DNA from: an uncultured Christensenella sp.
GTDB taxonomy: Bacteria > Bacillota > Clostridia > Christensenellales > Borkfalkiaceae
Length of the DNA stretch: 64,000 nucleotides
Assembly (NCBI GenBank): GCA_910577555.1
Contig: CAJTLF010000008.1
Coordinates: 22,956 to 86,955 of the forward strand
Reading direction: 5' to 3'
Positions 36,001 through 47,000 of this stretch are shown here, in pieces; within the stretch, counting starts at the first letter, position 1; each line of letters opens with the position of its first letter. The translations under genes and the position numbers were made by a program. The notes beneath the pieces were generated by a model that was not told the DNA's origin, ran no database searches, and saw nothing but the letters and a program-made list of their open reading frames with translations.

Positions 36001-39000
36001 TCTGCGGGAACGGTAGACGGCAATTCGCAAAGCGCGCCTACGCCCGTAAGGCTTGCCCTTGCCACGTAAACGCCCTGCGACCACATTCCCGCAAAGCTTG
36101 CGAGATTGCCGTCTTCGAGCGTGTATTCCACGTCGAGCTTAATCTGCGAAGATTTAGCCGCGCCCGCCACGGATACCACGCCGTAAGCCGAAAGGCGGGG
36201 ACCGTTAGAGCCGTAAACGGAAATTTCTTCTATTTCGGGAACTTCGTCCGCGCCGAGCGCGGTCTGCGCGCCGTACTGATACCACAGCACTTCGGTTATT
36301 ACGCTGTTGTCAACGCGGCACGCCGCGGTAGCGTTTACAAGCTGATAATTTTTGGAGTATTCGGAGTTTGCGAACGCCGCGGTTACCGTGTATGTACCGT
36401 TATCCGCCGCTCCGTTCACCACGAGCTTAACCGTCGAATCGTCCGTTTCGAATAAGGGCGCGTGCTTTTTGCCGTCGTAAGCCCATACGAATGTAGTACC
36501 GTCCGCCGCGGCGTAATCGTCCTGCCGCCATTCGACGGTGACCGTTTTCTTCTGCACGGTGATATTGATTATCTTATCCGCGTAGTTGCCGCTGTTTTCG
36601 GTGATTTTAACGGTGTATAAACCCGCGTTCACGGGCAATTCGTCGCCGTAGTTCACGCCGTTTGCCGAGTACTGCACGGTTATATCGAGATTTTCACTCT
36701 TAACGCCCGTAGCCGCAAATTCAAGCGCAACGCCGTTACCCGTGTAAGTAAGGGTTATGGCAGTGCCTGCCGCCGCGCCGCTTTCCGTAAGCGACATATC
36801 CGCCTTGTTTATATCGAAGTAGAACTTGGTTTCGTTTGTGGTGAAGTTATCGTTATTCACGCTCACCGCGGCGCAGTAACGCCCTGCCGCAACGGGTTCG
36901 CCCGCCAACGCTTCGCCGAGCGCGCCGCCTTCGAGTACGGGATAGTAGGTTATAATTAAATCGCTTACCTGCGGGATATCTCCCTGCGTTACGGCAGTGC
37001 TTACCGTAAGAGTAAGGCTTTGACCTTCGCCGTTATAAGTAAGGTTTAAAGTTCCGTTGTTTACGTTCAAGCCCGCGGGGGTGATTTGATACCCGAGCGT
37101 AGCCGTATCCAGAGCGGGAGCATAGTTGCCGTCCGCAAAGGTTGCCGTTGCAAGATATTGCCCTGCGTTTACGGAATTTCCGCCGACGAGCGTCGCGCCG
37201 TTCACGCCCGCAACGCCTACGGTTACGGGTACGCGGTTGCCGCTGATATCGAGATAATATCCCGTGGGCGCAAGCGCACTGCCCGTGTACTTAAACGAGT
37301 TTTCATCCCAAACCACTTCAACGCTGTTGGGTCTGATAACGAAATCTTTATAAACGGTTGCGGTAGTGGCAAACTGATAATTGTCGTTGTAAACCACCGC
37401 GTATGCACGGTAATTGCCCGCGTTTACGGGAGTAACCAGCCTGCCGTTTAAAACGCCGCCGTTGCGGTCTTCGTAAACAACGCCGTAGTTTACGGTGTCG
37501 CCCGAAAGCGCGCCTTCGACAAACGCCTGCACGCCCTTGGAATTGCCGTCATAGGTTACCGTGCCGTCGCCCCAGCGGAGCTGTAAGTTGCGTTTGCCTA
37601 TGTCGAAGTGAACGCTCTTGCTGTTGAAATAGTTGCCCTTGCCCGTAACGGTCACAGTTCCCTGACCCGCGTTTATATTGTTGGAATAGGCTACGGTGTA
37701 ATCCGTTCCCTCGGTAAGGGTAAAGCCTTCGTAAGTTACCTTAATTTCGGGCTTTAATTCCCCGCCGTTATAAATCAAATTCTTTTCCACCACTTCAACG
37801 GCGAGCTTGTTGCCGTTAAAGCTGCGGGGAGTGATTTCAAAGGTGTAAACGGGGTTGTTATACTTTTCGGGATTTTTAGCCGTGAACTTGTAAACGCCCA
37901 CCTGCGATACGGGGTTGGAAACGGGAATACCGTTCTGATTGTATATGCTTGAAATACCTTCCGTCATATTCACGCGGTCTATCGTGTAGTACGCGTCGGG
38001 ATTGTATTCCATAGAATAGTAAGTTTCATTCGCAGGTCTGTTTACGGGAGTGCCGCCGTTAGCCGAAATTCTCCAAACGACGTCAGTTCTTGCCGCGTGC
38101 TGCCTAGCTACGATATTAATTTCCCCGCTGACTATCGCTAAATCGTTTATAAGTGAGTCCGCGAAGAAATATTTATTATAGTCTGCCGCCGCGTTGCCCT
38201 GCGTTGTATATCCCGTGGTAACGACGCCCGCTTCACCTGCCGTAAAGTGAACGCCTATTTTGGTGTTATCGGGCAATTTTTTACCGATTATTATTTTCGA
38301 GCTTGAAGTAATCCCAACGTTACTGGTTATACCGCTCGTTAAATTCCTTTTGGAGTTTATATTGCCGTATACCTGCCCGCCGTTAATTATTAATGTAGAA
38401 TTCTCAAAGCTATTTATAGCCGCACCCTTTTGCCCGTCGTTGCCCGTAATCAAGCCGCCGTTTATAGTTGCGGTAGTTGTAGGATTTAACATTATAGCCG
38501 AGCCTACCGCACCCGAGATATTGTTTATAATTCGACCGCCGTTCATAATGAACGAACCTTTACCGTCAGTACCTACGCAAACTGCACCGCCGTTACCATT
38601 GGTATAGTTGCCGCTCATAACGCCGTTGTACATAGTTACTTTTGAACTATTATTAATATATATACCGCCTGAATGTTCAACGCTTACGTTATCGTTTATT
38701 TCACCGTTGTAAAAAGCAAGCTTAGAATTTGTATCAACGTATATGCCGCCACCGCGTGCAACACACCTATTATTATTTACCTTTCCGTTGTAAATATTTA
38801 CGATTGAATTTGTGGTGAATATTCCGCCGCCGTTTGTCTTAGCATAGTTATCTGCTATTTCGCCGCCGTAAATATTCAATACACTATTTGTACCTACATA
38901 AATACCGCCACCAACATATGTACTACTATTACCGTAAAATTTACCGCCGTAAATATCCAAAGTCATGTTGGTAGACGTAGATACGGCACCACCGCCACCA

Positions 39001-40871
39001 CTGCCAATCGTGCGGTTTCTTAAAACTTCACCGCCGTTTATAACTGCGTGAGTATCACTGGAAAAATATAATCCGCTACCGCCGCCCAGCGAGATATTGT
39101 CACGTACAATACCGCCGTTAATTTCAATGTTAAATTTTGCCGCAACGCCGCCACCGGAGCCGGCAACTTCAAAACCGCCGTAATTGTTACAGATAGTTCC
39201 GCCGTTAATTATTAAGTTACCCCAAGACAATAAGCCGCCGCCACCGCCGCCGTTAGACTTGTTATTGCAGATAGTTCCGCTATTTATTATTAAATTACCT
39301 TGACTATATATTCCGCCGCCGATATTCATCGTTGCAAAACCGCCGGAAATCATACCCGTTTGCGCGGAAGAAGTATCTTCAAGAATGAAAGTTGCGTTAT
39401 CTTGAACGTATATTGCGTTGCCGTAATCTACCGATTTTCCCAGATTGCGGTCTATTTTATATCCGTTTAAATTTAACTTTATGTTCGCGCCTTGCGGTAC
39501 GCAAAGTCTGCCCGAGTCAAAGCCCACACCGTCGCCGAAGGAAGTTGAAAGAGTTTCGTTGTCGGAAGCGTCGGCTATCCAGTTGCGTTTTAAGGTGAAG
39601 GTTTGCTGTCTGCCCGTGCTTAAACTTTTTTCAACCGTTCTGTTCCACTCGTCCTGTAGGTCGGAATTGTCCTGATTGTCGCCCAAGCTTGCAAGAACTT
39701 TGGTTAAATTAAGGTGGAATGCAGGGCGCACGGACATTCTGTCACATTCGCGTGCGTTATCACCGTAATCATTATTTCTGATGTAATAAACTCTGCCGCC
39801 ATAATCGTTAACACCGGCAGTACGCGTCCAATAACCGCCAACGGTTTTCTGTCCGTTTTCGTTAGACGTCGTCGTCGAATCTTTTCCGTCCTTGTTAAGA
39901 CGTTGGGATACGGTTGTATCCCAAAGACCGGGATATGATTTCCCGTCTCGTGCAAAGCCGGTTTCCATCATACTGGGAATCCACATATAGTCGTTGCCCC
40001 AGCTGTCGTAATAAACGCCCTTTTCGCCTTTGGTCAGATATTTCTCGCCGCAGGCGTTCATATTTAAGCCTTCACCGCTTAATTGGGAATTGGGCGCGTC
40101 CGTTTCGGTAAAAGAATCAGAATCTTTTATGACTGCTTCAACTTGCCAAGGAACGAATTTGGGCTGAACCATAAATTGGGTTAATCCGTCGGAAAGAAAA
40201 TTTTTATAATTGCTTTCCCAAGCACCTACGTAATTTAAGGTAACTGCCGACGAGTCCGTGATATTAAGCGCGGTAGAATACGGTTCTGCGCCTTCTACCT
40301 GAGCGTAAGGCGTGCCGTTAATGAAGGAGCGGACATAGCTGGACGAATACATATTGGCAGGGAATTCAAAATCTGCGCCATTTTCAGTATACCAACCCGC
40401 GGAAAACGGCTCGGTAAGCTGACTGTAAGCATACCAAAGGGTGACGATAATTTCGCCGCTTTCAAGTCTGGAAACGTAAGTCGGCGTAAACTTTTGAATT
40501 CCGTTACTACCGCTGTCAAGCACAATGTCTTTCCCGCCGTTATTAGCCGCGATTTGGGTTGCGGTGAGCGTGCCTTTTTCACTTTCGGAAAGAGCTTGCT
40601 CTAAATCAGCCAAAGTGCCGTTAGGCTTGCCCGTAAGCTGTTTTACCAAATCCTTTACGGGCCGGGCGTTGAACTTTTGGTCGTCTACGTTCCATAGTCC
40701 GCCTGAAGTTATAGTTGACGCAATGTTTGTACTGAGCATAGCGTTGGCAATATCGCCGCCCGCAAGCGTGGCTACGCCCGCCGCCGCGCTGATTGCAAAC
40801 GCCGCGGACAGGGCGCACACGAACGCCTTTTTGGCTTTTGAAATTGAAGTTATATTTTTTAAAATTTTCAT
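33057..40871 (-). CDS. Giant secreted beta-helix/MBG-repeat protein (2604 residues)
   Basis: Signal peptide at about 1-43 (KKAFVCALSAAFAISAAAG, then ANA). Residues about 115-395 form a DUF6273-like domain (IIVTLWYAYS, WIPSMMETGF, VGGYWTRTAG, MSVRPAFHLNL). Residues about 480-850 are a right-handed beta-helix with roughly 24-residue coils of the pattern NGGxIxxNxxxxxGGGIY, as in polymorphic-membrane-protein and pectate-lyase-like folds. From about 960 to the end there are about 17 MBG-type units, each with a VxW...FxYDGxxHxPxA signature. The protein ends PDPDEGEDNPVTGE with no transmembrane segment after it, so it is probably released or bound non-covalently. No catalytic site is apparent. An adhesin or surface scaffold is inferred. 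GAAGGGA precedes the ATG. A related gene lies directly upstream. Confidence 0.9.
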   Translation of the reverse strand: MKILKNITSISKAKKAFVCALSAAFAISAAAGVATLAGGDIANAMLSTNIASTITSGGLWNVDDQKFNARPVKDLVKQLTGKPNGTLADLEQALSESEKGTLTATQIAANNGGKDIVLDSGSNGIQKFTPTYVSRLESGEIIVTLWYAYSQLTEPFSAGWYTENGADFEFPANMYSSSYVRSFINGTPYAQVEGAEPYSTALNITDSSAVTLNYVGAWESNYKNFLSDGLTQFMVQPKFVPWQVEAVIKDSDSFTETDAPNSQLSGEGLNMNACGEKYLTKGEKGVYYDSWGNDYMWIPSMMETGFARDGKSYPGLWDTTVSQRLNKDGKDSTTTSNENGQKTVGGYWTRTAGVNDYGGRVYYIRNNDYGDNARECDRMSVRPAFHLNLTKVLASLGDNQDNSDLQDEWNRTVEKSLSTGRQQTFTLKRNWIADASDNETLSTSFGDGVGFDSGRLCVPQGANIKLNLNGYKIDRNLGKSVDYGNAIYVQDNATFILEDTSSAQTGMISGGFATMNIGGGIYSQGNLIINSGTICNNKSNGGGGGGLLSWGNLIINGGTICNNYGGFEVAGSGGGVAAKFNIEINGGIVRDNISLGGGSGLYFSSDTHAVINGGEVLRNRTIGSGGGGAVSTSTNMTLDIYGGKFYGNSSTYVGGGIYVGTNSVLNIYGGEIADNYAKTNGGGIFTTNSIVNIYNGKVNNNRCVARGGGIYVDTNSKLAFYNGEINDNVSVEHSGGIYINNSSKVTMYNGVMSGNYTNGNGGAVCVGTDGKGSFIMNGGRIINNISGAVGSAIMLNPTTTATINGGLITGNDGQKGAAINSFENSTLIINGGQVYGNINSKRNLTSGITSNVGITSSSKIIIGKKLPDNTKIGVHFTAGEAGVVTTGYTTQGNAAADYNKYFFADSLINDLAIVSGEINIVARQHAARTDVVWRISANGGTPVNRPANETYYSMEYNPDAYYTIDRVNMTEGISSIYNQNGIPVSNPVSQVGVYKFTAKNPEKYNNPVYTFEITPRSFNGNKLAVEVVEKNLIYNGGELKPEIKVTYEGFTLTEGTDYTVAYSNNINAGQGTVTVTGKGNYFNSKSVHFDIGKRNLQLRWGDGTVTYDGNSKGVQAFVEGALSGDTVNYGVVYEDRNGGVLNGRLVTPVNAGNYRAYAVVYNDNYQFATTATVYKDFVIRPNSVEVVWDENSFKYTGSALAPTGYYLDISGNRVPVTVGVAGVNGATLVGGNSVNAGQYLATATFADGNYAPALDTATLGYQITPAGLNVNNGTLNLTYNGEGQSLTLTVSTAVTQGDIPQVSDLIITYYPVLEGGALGEALAGEPVAAGRYCAAVSVNNDNFTTNETKFYFDINKADMSLTESGAAAGTAITLTYTGNGVALEFAATGVKSENLDITVQYSANGVNYGDELPVNAGLYTVKITENSGNYADKIINITVQKKTVTVEWRQDDYAAADGTTFVWAYDGKKHAPLFETDDSTVKLVVNGAADNGTYTVTAAFANSEYSKNYQLVNATAACRVDNSVITEVLWYQYGAQTALGADEVPEIEEISVYGSNGPRLSAYGVVSVAGAAKSSQIKLDVEYTLEDGNLASFAGMWSQGVYVARASLTGVGALCELPSTVPADKNFSVVAQKHDTETVAGIVWAVEENGAFVPAAGYNFVYTGRPQSPVALMPTDAAVEIDLSDPATYTVLETGGRYTNAGTYSAFIRPGNYNVAPEDASFTYTIAPKAIEVGWSGDTLSGGSFEWTFDGAEHGPVAAAKNVTGVTGEILITVEKEVNAGTYTAVAKVNGNFTIIESDDSSATQEYTIKKRVINPLMVEWSAEDADDRDGYFVWTHDGASHAPAATLTVDGVKLNIKVTGATAEIGSHYAYAALDENDFANANYSLTGASKRFDIVRNTITQVLWRDNEFTYDGAEHKPTAYYVNDDGEEVGLEVFGARTDAGRYMAYVESDSLVLSGSTCEFTILPKKIAVEWTVTALVYNGQMQKPVATVKDGRDDGTEITLQEGVDYTVTGYKNAGSHVAVITFINGNYTYEEKTDTCAFEIAQKKVTVYWQGVDGAMVWSYDGEEHAPEAQAEQNDVVKGESITITVLGAESRVGEYVAYAVTDDDNYYLANADGNAAERTYRVKPYAITLEWHGNADNDGKFEWDYKGTESFAPTATYTNWEKDEQGEYIVHELTVENGGIMGAQTDASEQAYTATAMLPENCEFSGGNTKEFKINKWTIQQVDWSADENAEEILDEDGVTVVGYRWTFDGEMHGPSAKVHATGASLVVTGEARGAGKYVAVAKLSNPENYAFSDDTASQQIEFEILPKEVDIEWFGVGDVSESDENASFDWAYTGNPICPVPKFESVDGEMITVPVSGAAITASTGEYYANAIDVFNDYNFSASSTMKAFTIHKKDITVSWTGSVAGVDGVYTYEFNGTAQQPFAQADVDGVKFTYSITDADGKAVNTVISVGTYTVTATPMDGNYNSGGEMSVTVVIEPKSVEVVWGETTLTYNGQNIAPKAWFIDASGLAVELVVTVEGDHSASGTYSAVPSLASGIKDYVLKSSDAQEYKIVKYTVDKVEWDFENEEWKQVTQVTPPEVTPDPDEGEDNPVTGE

Positions 40872-40924
40872 ACCGTTTCCCTTCTTTTAAAAAGTTACGA
40901 TTTTTGTTTGGGGGTTGCATTGTT

Positions 40925-40957
40925 CTGGATTGCTTCGCTGACGCTCGCAATGACGGG
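40925..40957. repeat. Short intergenic palindromic repeat (REP-like)
   Basis: A CTGGATTGCTTCGCTGACG...GCAATGACGGG element in the 147-bp gap between the two giant genes. It is nearly the same as three copies at 51825-51986. The element contains a GCGA...TCGC-type inverted repeat. It matches a widely dispersed class of small bacterial repeats that read VIASDSEAIQ when translated. The gap also holds a GC-rich hairpin GCCGCGCC/GGCGCGGC at 40989-41008, just after the stop codon of the upstream giant gene. Confidence 0.75.
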
Positions 40958-41018
40958 TGGGCGTTACGCTTTGACCGATGGGCGTTGTGCCGCGCCGCAA
41001 GGCGCGGCGTGCCTTTAA

Positions 41019-44000
41019 TTAAGTTGCGTCGTCGTAGAAGCCGTCGTCATCGTCCATACCGTTAATTACCGTGCCCTTGCGTTTGGAAAGAACTACTATA
41101 ACGATAATAAGTATGAACAGCAACACGCCCGCGCCTATGGCTACGTACCATACCCATTCGGGGATTTGGAACTGGGTTTTCGTTGTGTCTGCGCCCTTGA
41201 CGGAGACGGTGCCTATATCCTTATTTTCGACTATGGTATAGTTGGGGCTTTCGATAAATACCCTTAAGGTATGACCGCCTGCGGTTTTAAAGTCGCCCGT
41301 GGCTTTTACTATTACGGTTACGCTTACGCCGTTATCTTCGAGAGTATAAGCGGTGTTTTCGATTCCGTCGTTACTTGCGCTTACCTTGATTTCGGGCAGA
41401 GTGAACGATTCGTTTGTTACCCAACCCGTGGTTATGGGGGTGGGAATATGCTGTTCACCGTCGTGCTCGTAATTGAGATTGCCCCAATCGATATCGATTA
41501 CTTTGGGCGTGATTTTGAACCTGTTTACGTTGGTATCTTCGTCGCCGAAGTCGTTATGATAGGAAACGATGCGGTCTACGTTGTCGTCGTTGTTGGCAAG
41601 CTCTATTTCTATAGTGTAGCTACCCACGCCCGTTTTGCCGTTTACTTCGTCCGCGCCGTTGACTACTCTTGCGGTAGCGTTCCGGCGGAAGTCGCTTGCG
41701 GAAATGTTTTTAAGCTCGATAAGTCCGCGGTTGAGAAGGAGAATTGCCAAATCTTCGGGGACTTCGGTGCCGTATTCGGAAATATAGTCGCCGACGAACG
41801 TTATGCGCACCACTCTGCTTTCGGGCAACATAAGCACGCGCCAGGTGCCGTACAGCGTTTCGTGGTTGGGGATTTCTATTACGTAGTTGATTGCGTAACA
41901 GCCCGCGTCGCGGATAAGGTCTACCGACTCGCGGTATCTGTTTACTTCTTCGCTCATATCGTGGGGGTCGGGCGGGTCTATAAGGCTGCCGACCTGACCT
42001 ATGTTATGGCGACGGCTGTAAAGAATATGAACGTTTGCGTCCTGATTGCCCGCGTATTTTATGTAAATAGGTTTGCCGTTTTCGTCTACCTTGGCAAGGA
42101 GAATTTCCCAACCGTCGCCGCCGTTAAGGCTTTGAATGCTTGTGAACTCTTCGTCGGAGAAGGTTTCGTTTGCCTTGGTTATTACGATTTTTGCATTGGT
42201 TACGGTGTATACGCCGTGGATATTTTCGCCGCTTGCGCTGTCTTCGCCTTCGCCGGAGAATATCACTTCGTAATTGACGCCGAAGTTATCGGTATTCCAC
42301 GAGCCGATTATAAGGTAAGAGCCTACGTCTTTAAAGCCGCCCGTAAAGGTGTTCTGGTCGTTGACTTCGCAATTGAGCGTTATGCCCAAATCGTCGCCGT
42401 CCAAGGGGCGTTTATCGGTTGCGTATTTCCAGGTGAGCGTGCGGGCGCTGTCGCCGTAAACGCTTGTCTTGCTCTCGATATTTACGGAAATTTCGCGTTT
42501 ATGGATTTGGTAAGAGGTTTCCGCGTTGGAGAGAGTTACGTTGCCGTTTTTAGCCCTTGCGACCACGTAGTAAATGCCTGCGTTGATTGCGGGGGACGCG
42601 TTTTCGTCCACGGTGTAGCTTCCGTTATCGTTGAGTTTTGCGTAGAATACGTCGAGAACGACGAGCGAACCGTTAGTATCGTAATAGTAAGCGGTGGGCT
42701 TGTATTCCGCTCCGTCGTATTCCGCGCCGTAATCGTCAAGCTCGCCCGACCATACTACCGTGCCCTTGACGGGAACTACGGTTATAGTACCCGTTACGAA
42801 GGTTATCGAGTAGTTGGGTAAAAGGGCGCTTAAACGGTTTTCAACGAAGCCTATGGTGTAGTTAGCCAAGTCGCTGCCGTCGGGTTTAGGTCCGGGAACG
42901 GTGCGGTTGGTGTAAGGGCAGGTGAGCCAGGAACGCTTGCTTGCGAGTACGCGGGCGAGTTCGGCGTCCGCCTCCGCTGCGGCAAAGCCGTCGAATGCCA
43001 CCTGATAATCGGGAGCGTTTGAACCGTAGTCAACCTGTACGTCCTGCGCGGTTACGGTGAGAGCTTTTTTATCGATTGTGAACTCTGCTTCGCCCTTCTT
43101 GTCTTCGAACTTGTAATTTGCCATTGCGTCGCCGCCGAGCTTGAGCGTCATTTTATACGCGCCCGCGTCTTTGACGGTTTTTACGAGTCCGTTAGCGTCG
43201 TTTAAAACGCCATTCTTATCGGAAATTTCGAAGTAAACGGTGAGCTTGCCGATATCGCCTGCGAAAATGTTTTCGCCCGAAACCGTGGGAACGGGGGAGT
43301 GGGTAAGTCCGTCGTAAGTTGCGTGTCCGTCAGTCCACTCGTTACCCCATGCCCACGAAACGCCAAGCGTGCGTTTTTCGATGGTGAACGTCTTTTCTAC
43401 CGTTTCGGAATTGAGAACGTAGTTGCCCGTAGCCGCGCGGAAGTCCGCTACGGCTTTGTATTTTTCGCCCGCGTCGGTTGCCGCGCCCGTTACTTTAAGC
43501 TCTACCTTGTTGCCGAACGCGTCGGTATAGTAAGCCGCGGGCGCCTGCGCCGTGCCGTTGTAAACGAGAGTATCTTTACTCCACTCAACGTCTACCTTGC
43601 GGGTGGTGATGACTACTCTTATTACCGCGTAGCCGTCGGGGATTTTGTAGTTGGGGTCTGCATAACTTGCGGTTATGAAGTATTCGCCCACTTCCGTTAT
43701 TGCGGAAATCTGACCGCCGGGAGCGGCAGGCGTACCCATATTTATAATGAGATTGAAGTTGCCGGGCAGGGTTACGAACGGAACGGGAGCTTGCGCAGTG
43801 CCGTTAAATTCGTAGGTGTAAACGATATAATCGTCGTCGTCCCTTGAAACGGTTGCGGTATTGCTTGCGTCACGCCATTCGAAGCTGTAATCAGCCAAAT
43901 CCTTGGCACTGATTTTAAATTCTTTTTCAACCACTGCGTCGGACGCGAAGTCGTAGTTGGCAAAGGTGTCTTCCGCAAGCGCTTTGTGCGTGCCCATGGT

Positions 44001-47000
44001 GCTTGCCGTGCCGCGGACGGTTACTTCCACTCTGTTGCCGTCAACCAGTATAAATTCGCCGGCAGCGTCGGTAAGGAACGCTTTGGGAACGCGCTCGACT
44101 GCCGAGCCCGTGTATTCGTAGTCGAAGTCGGTTTCGCTGTCGTTATCGCCGTACCACTTGATATATACCTGCATGGGGTCGATTACGAAGGTTACTTCGC
44201 CGCCCTTTTCTATTACGTAGTTGGCGTTGTCCTGTGCCGCGGTTGCCGTGTAAGTTCCCGCGTTCACTCTCAGACCCGTAACTTCGAGACGGGTGTTGGT
44301 ATCCGCCACGTAGGGAACGGGAGCGTGTTCCTTGCCGTCGTAAGTCCAGTGCCATGCGCCGGTTGAAAGCTGGGCGCCAAAATCGTCCGTATCGTAAACG
44401 AACTCGCCGTCCGCGTCGCCGCGCCATTCCACTATTATGTTCGCGCGCTTGATTTCGAACTCGTGAGTTCCCGTTTCGCCGCTTGCGAATACGCAGTTAT
44501 CGGGAAGAGTTACCCTTGCAACGTATTTCGCGTCGCTTGCGTTGCGCGCCGCGCCGTAAACGGTGAGCGATTTAACGCCGTCCCAGCTGGTATACGATGC
44601 GGTGGGTGCGTGTTCTTTGCCGTCGTAGTGCCAATACCAACCGTCGGTTGCATCGCCCAACGCGCCCGCAAAGCTCCAGTTTACGGTGATTTCGAAAGGT
44701 TTAATCTCGTAATCGGTATTGATGCCGCCGAGCGTGTAGTTTGAAGTTACGTCCTGACCGTCGCAGATTGCGCTTGCGATTTCGGCGCGTACGGTATGCA
44801 CGCCCGCGCTTGCCGCAACGCCGCTGTACTTGAACGTGAACGCAACGCCGTTACCGTTGAGCATAATTCCGTCGAGCTTGAGTACGGGCGCGTGGTTTTG
44901 CGCGTCGTACTGCCAATACCAGCCGTTGGTTGCGTCGCCGTTTGCGCCCGCGGTTGCGAAATCCCAAACTGCGGAAGCGCTTAAATCGGCTTTGTTTACG
45001 GTGAACTGACAGGTATTGCCCGCGGGATTGCCGTCGGCGTCCTGGGTCGCGTAAGTATAGTTGTTGTTAAGGAAGGTAAGGCGCGCCGTGTAGGTGTTAG
45101 CCCAGATATATTCGGTGACCGTGTAATCCACGCCGAGAACGAGCTCGACGTTGTTTGCGCCGTACATTCTCTTTGCAACGGGGGAGTGCGCCGCACCGTC
45201 GAAGTCGACGGAAAGGCTTGCCTTATCCCATTCAACGAGTACGGGCATGGGCAGAATTTCAAACTCGCATACCGTTTCCGCGCCCGTAAAGTCAAGGTCG
45301 CCTTCGAGTTTTGCAAGGCGTTTGCCCGCGTCGGGTTTGGCTTCGGTTACGATATAATCGTCCAGCCATACTCTCTGCTCGGGGTCGGAGGTGTCCGCGC
45401 CCGCAGGGTAGTAATACGCGCTGGGGGTATGTACTTTACCGTCGTAAACGTAGGTTATGGGGTCGGACGAGTACGCGCCGCCGCGCTCTGCCACCCAGTA
45501 AACCGTGCCCGTGCTTACGGGAACTATTTCGTAGGAACGGGTTGCCGCGCCTTCTATGCGGAAGTTGTCGTGTTCGGCGATTGCGCTGTCAAGGTTGGCG
45601 GTGGCAACGTGCTTGCCCACCGTTTCCGCCGCGCCCGTGATTACGAATACGATTTCATATTCGTAGCCGTTGTTTTCGTTGGTATAAGTGAAAGTCGCGG
45701 TTACGGGTTTGTTTTCGCCCGCAGTCCACTTTTCGTTGTTGTTGATGCTCCAGCTGAGCGCGTCCGCCTTTATTGCCAGCTTGTTTATAGCGTAGCTCTC
45801 TTTCGCGCCGTCCGTTATATTGTAGTTGCCGTTTACGGTAGCCTTTGCGGTGTGCAAGCCTGCGTTTCTGCCAAGCGAAACTTCAAGCCCGAATACGTTG
45901 CCGTTCTCTTCGCCGTAGGTGTAAAGGGCGTTGCCTTCGCTATCGCATACCGTTGCAACGGGGCCCTGAACTCCGCCGTTGAAGTAGTAAGCCGTCTCCT
46001 TCTGCCACGAAATTTTTACGTCCTGCGGCTTAATGGTGTAACTGCACTCCATTCTGCCGCTGTATGCGTAGTTGTTGTTGCCGTTTGCGGGCAGGAGCGC
46101 GAGAATATAATTGCCCGCGTCAACCGATTGTTCGGTGGTCGTTGCAAGAAGCTCGTAACCGATATAGTTGCCGTCATCGTCGAAAAGCTCGCGTACGGCG
46201 TAAGGACGGAGAAGTTTACCGCTGTAAGTATACGTGAAGGTAGCCTGCGTTACGGTGCTGCCGTCCCCCTCGAGATTGTCGCGGAAACGCTCGTAAGGTC
46301 TTTGGGTAAGTCCCGTAACCTGCTCGCCCACTTCCGAAGTCGGATAGTTTTCGGGCGCGAAGTTTGCCCATACCACGTCAACTTCCACGCGCGACGCAGA
46401 CGCGGGGCGCACGTAGAATTTAACGAATACCGTTCTGCCGTCGTTTTCCGCGTTGTCGCCTACGAATTTGTAGTTAGCCCAATCCGCCGCGGAAAGTCTT
46501 GCCGTAGCCTTGTAGCCGTTTACGGTATCCACCGCCCACGCGGTTTCGTCCGCAAAGCTTGCGTCGTAGCTCACGCTTTCGAGCGTAAGACTGCCGTTCA
46601 CGCCCTGCGCGGTTACCGACTTGAACCCGGGACCTTCCGCACCGACGATTGAACCGTAGGGATAGGAAATAACGCTCGAGCAGTCGTAAACGCCGTCGTT
46701 CTTGTCAACCCAGCTTGCGGTGGAAAGCTCGCGCTTTATAACCTGATATTTAACCGAAGTCGAACCCGTTATTTTAAAGTTTTTGTTGAAATCGTTGTCC
46801 GTAAGCTTGGCGTTCGCAACTATTGCCGTTCCCGACGCGTTGGTCGTAAGGTTATCCTTCTGTGCGTCGGTGCGCTCCGCGTCAAGCTGAACGCCGACCG
46901 TGCCGTCTACCGTAACGCCGTTTGCGAAAATGCTCGGCTGAACGGTGTGACCTTCGCCGTCGTACTGCCAGATTACCACGCCGTCCGCGTTGGGAGTTAC

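Noticed and set aside
38250..39330. Regular repeats that could be mistaken for a CRISPR array (also 48600-50230)
   Set aside because: The repeated CCGCCGTTTAT-type units are codons for NGG in beta-helix coils inside an open frame. Unit length varies, there are no unique spacers, and no cas genes are present.
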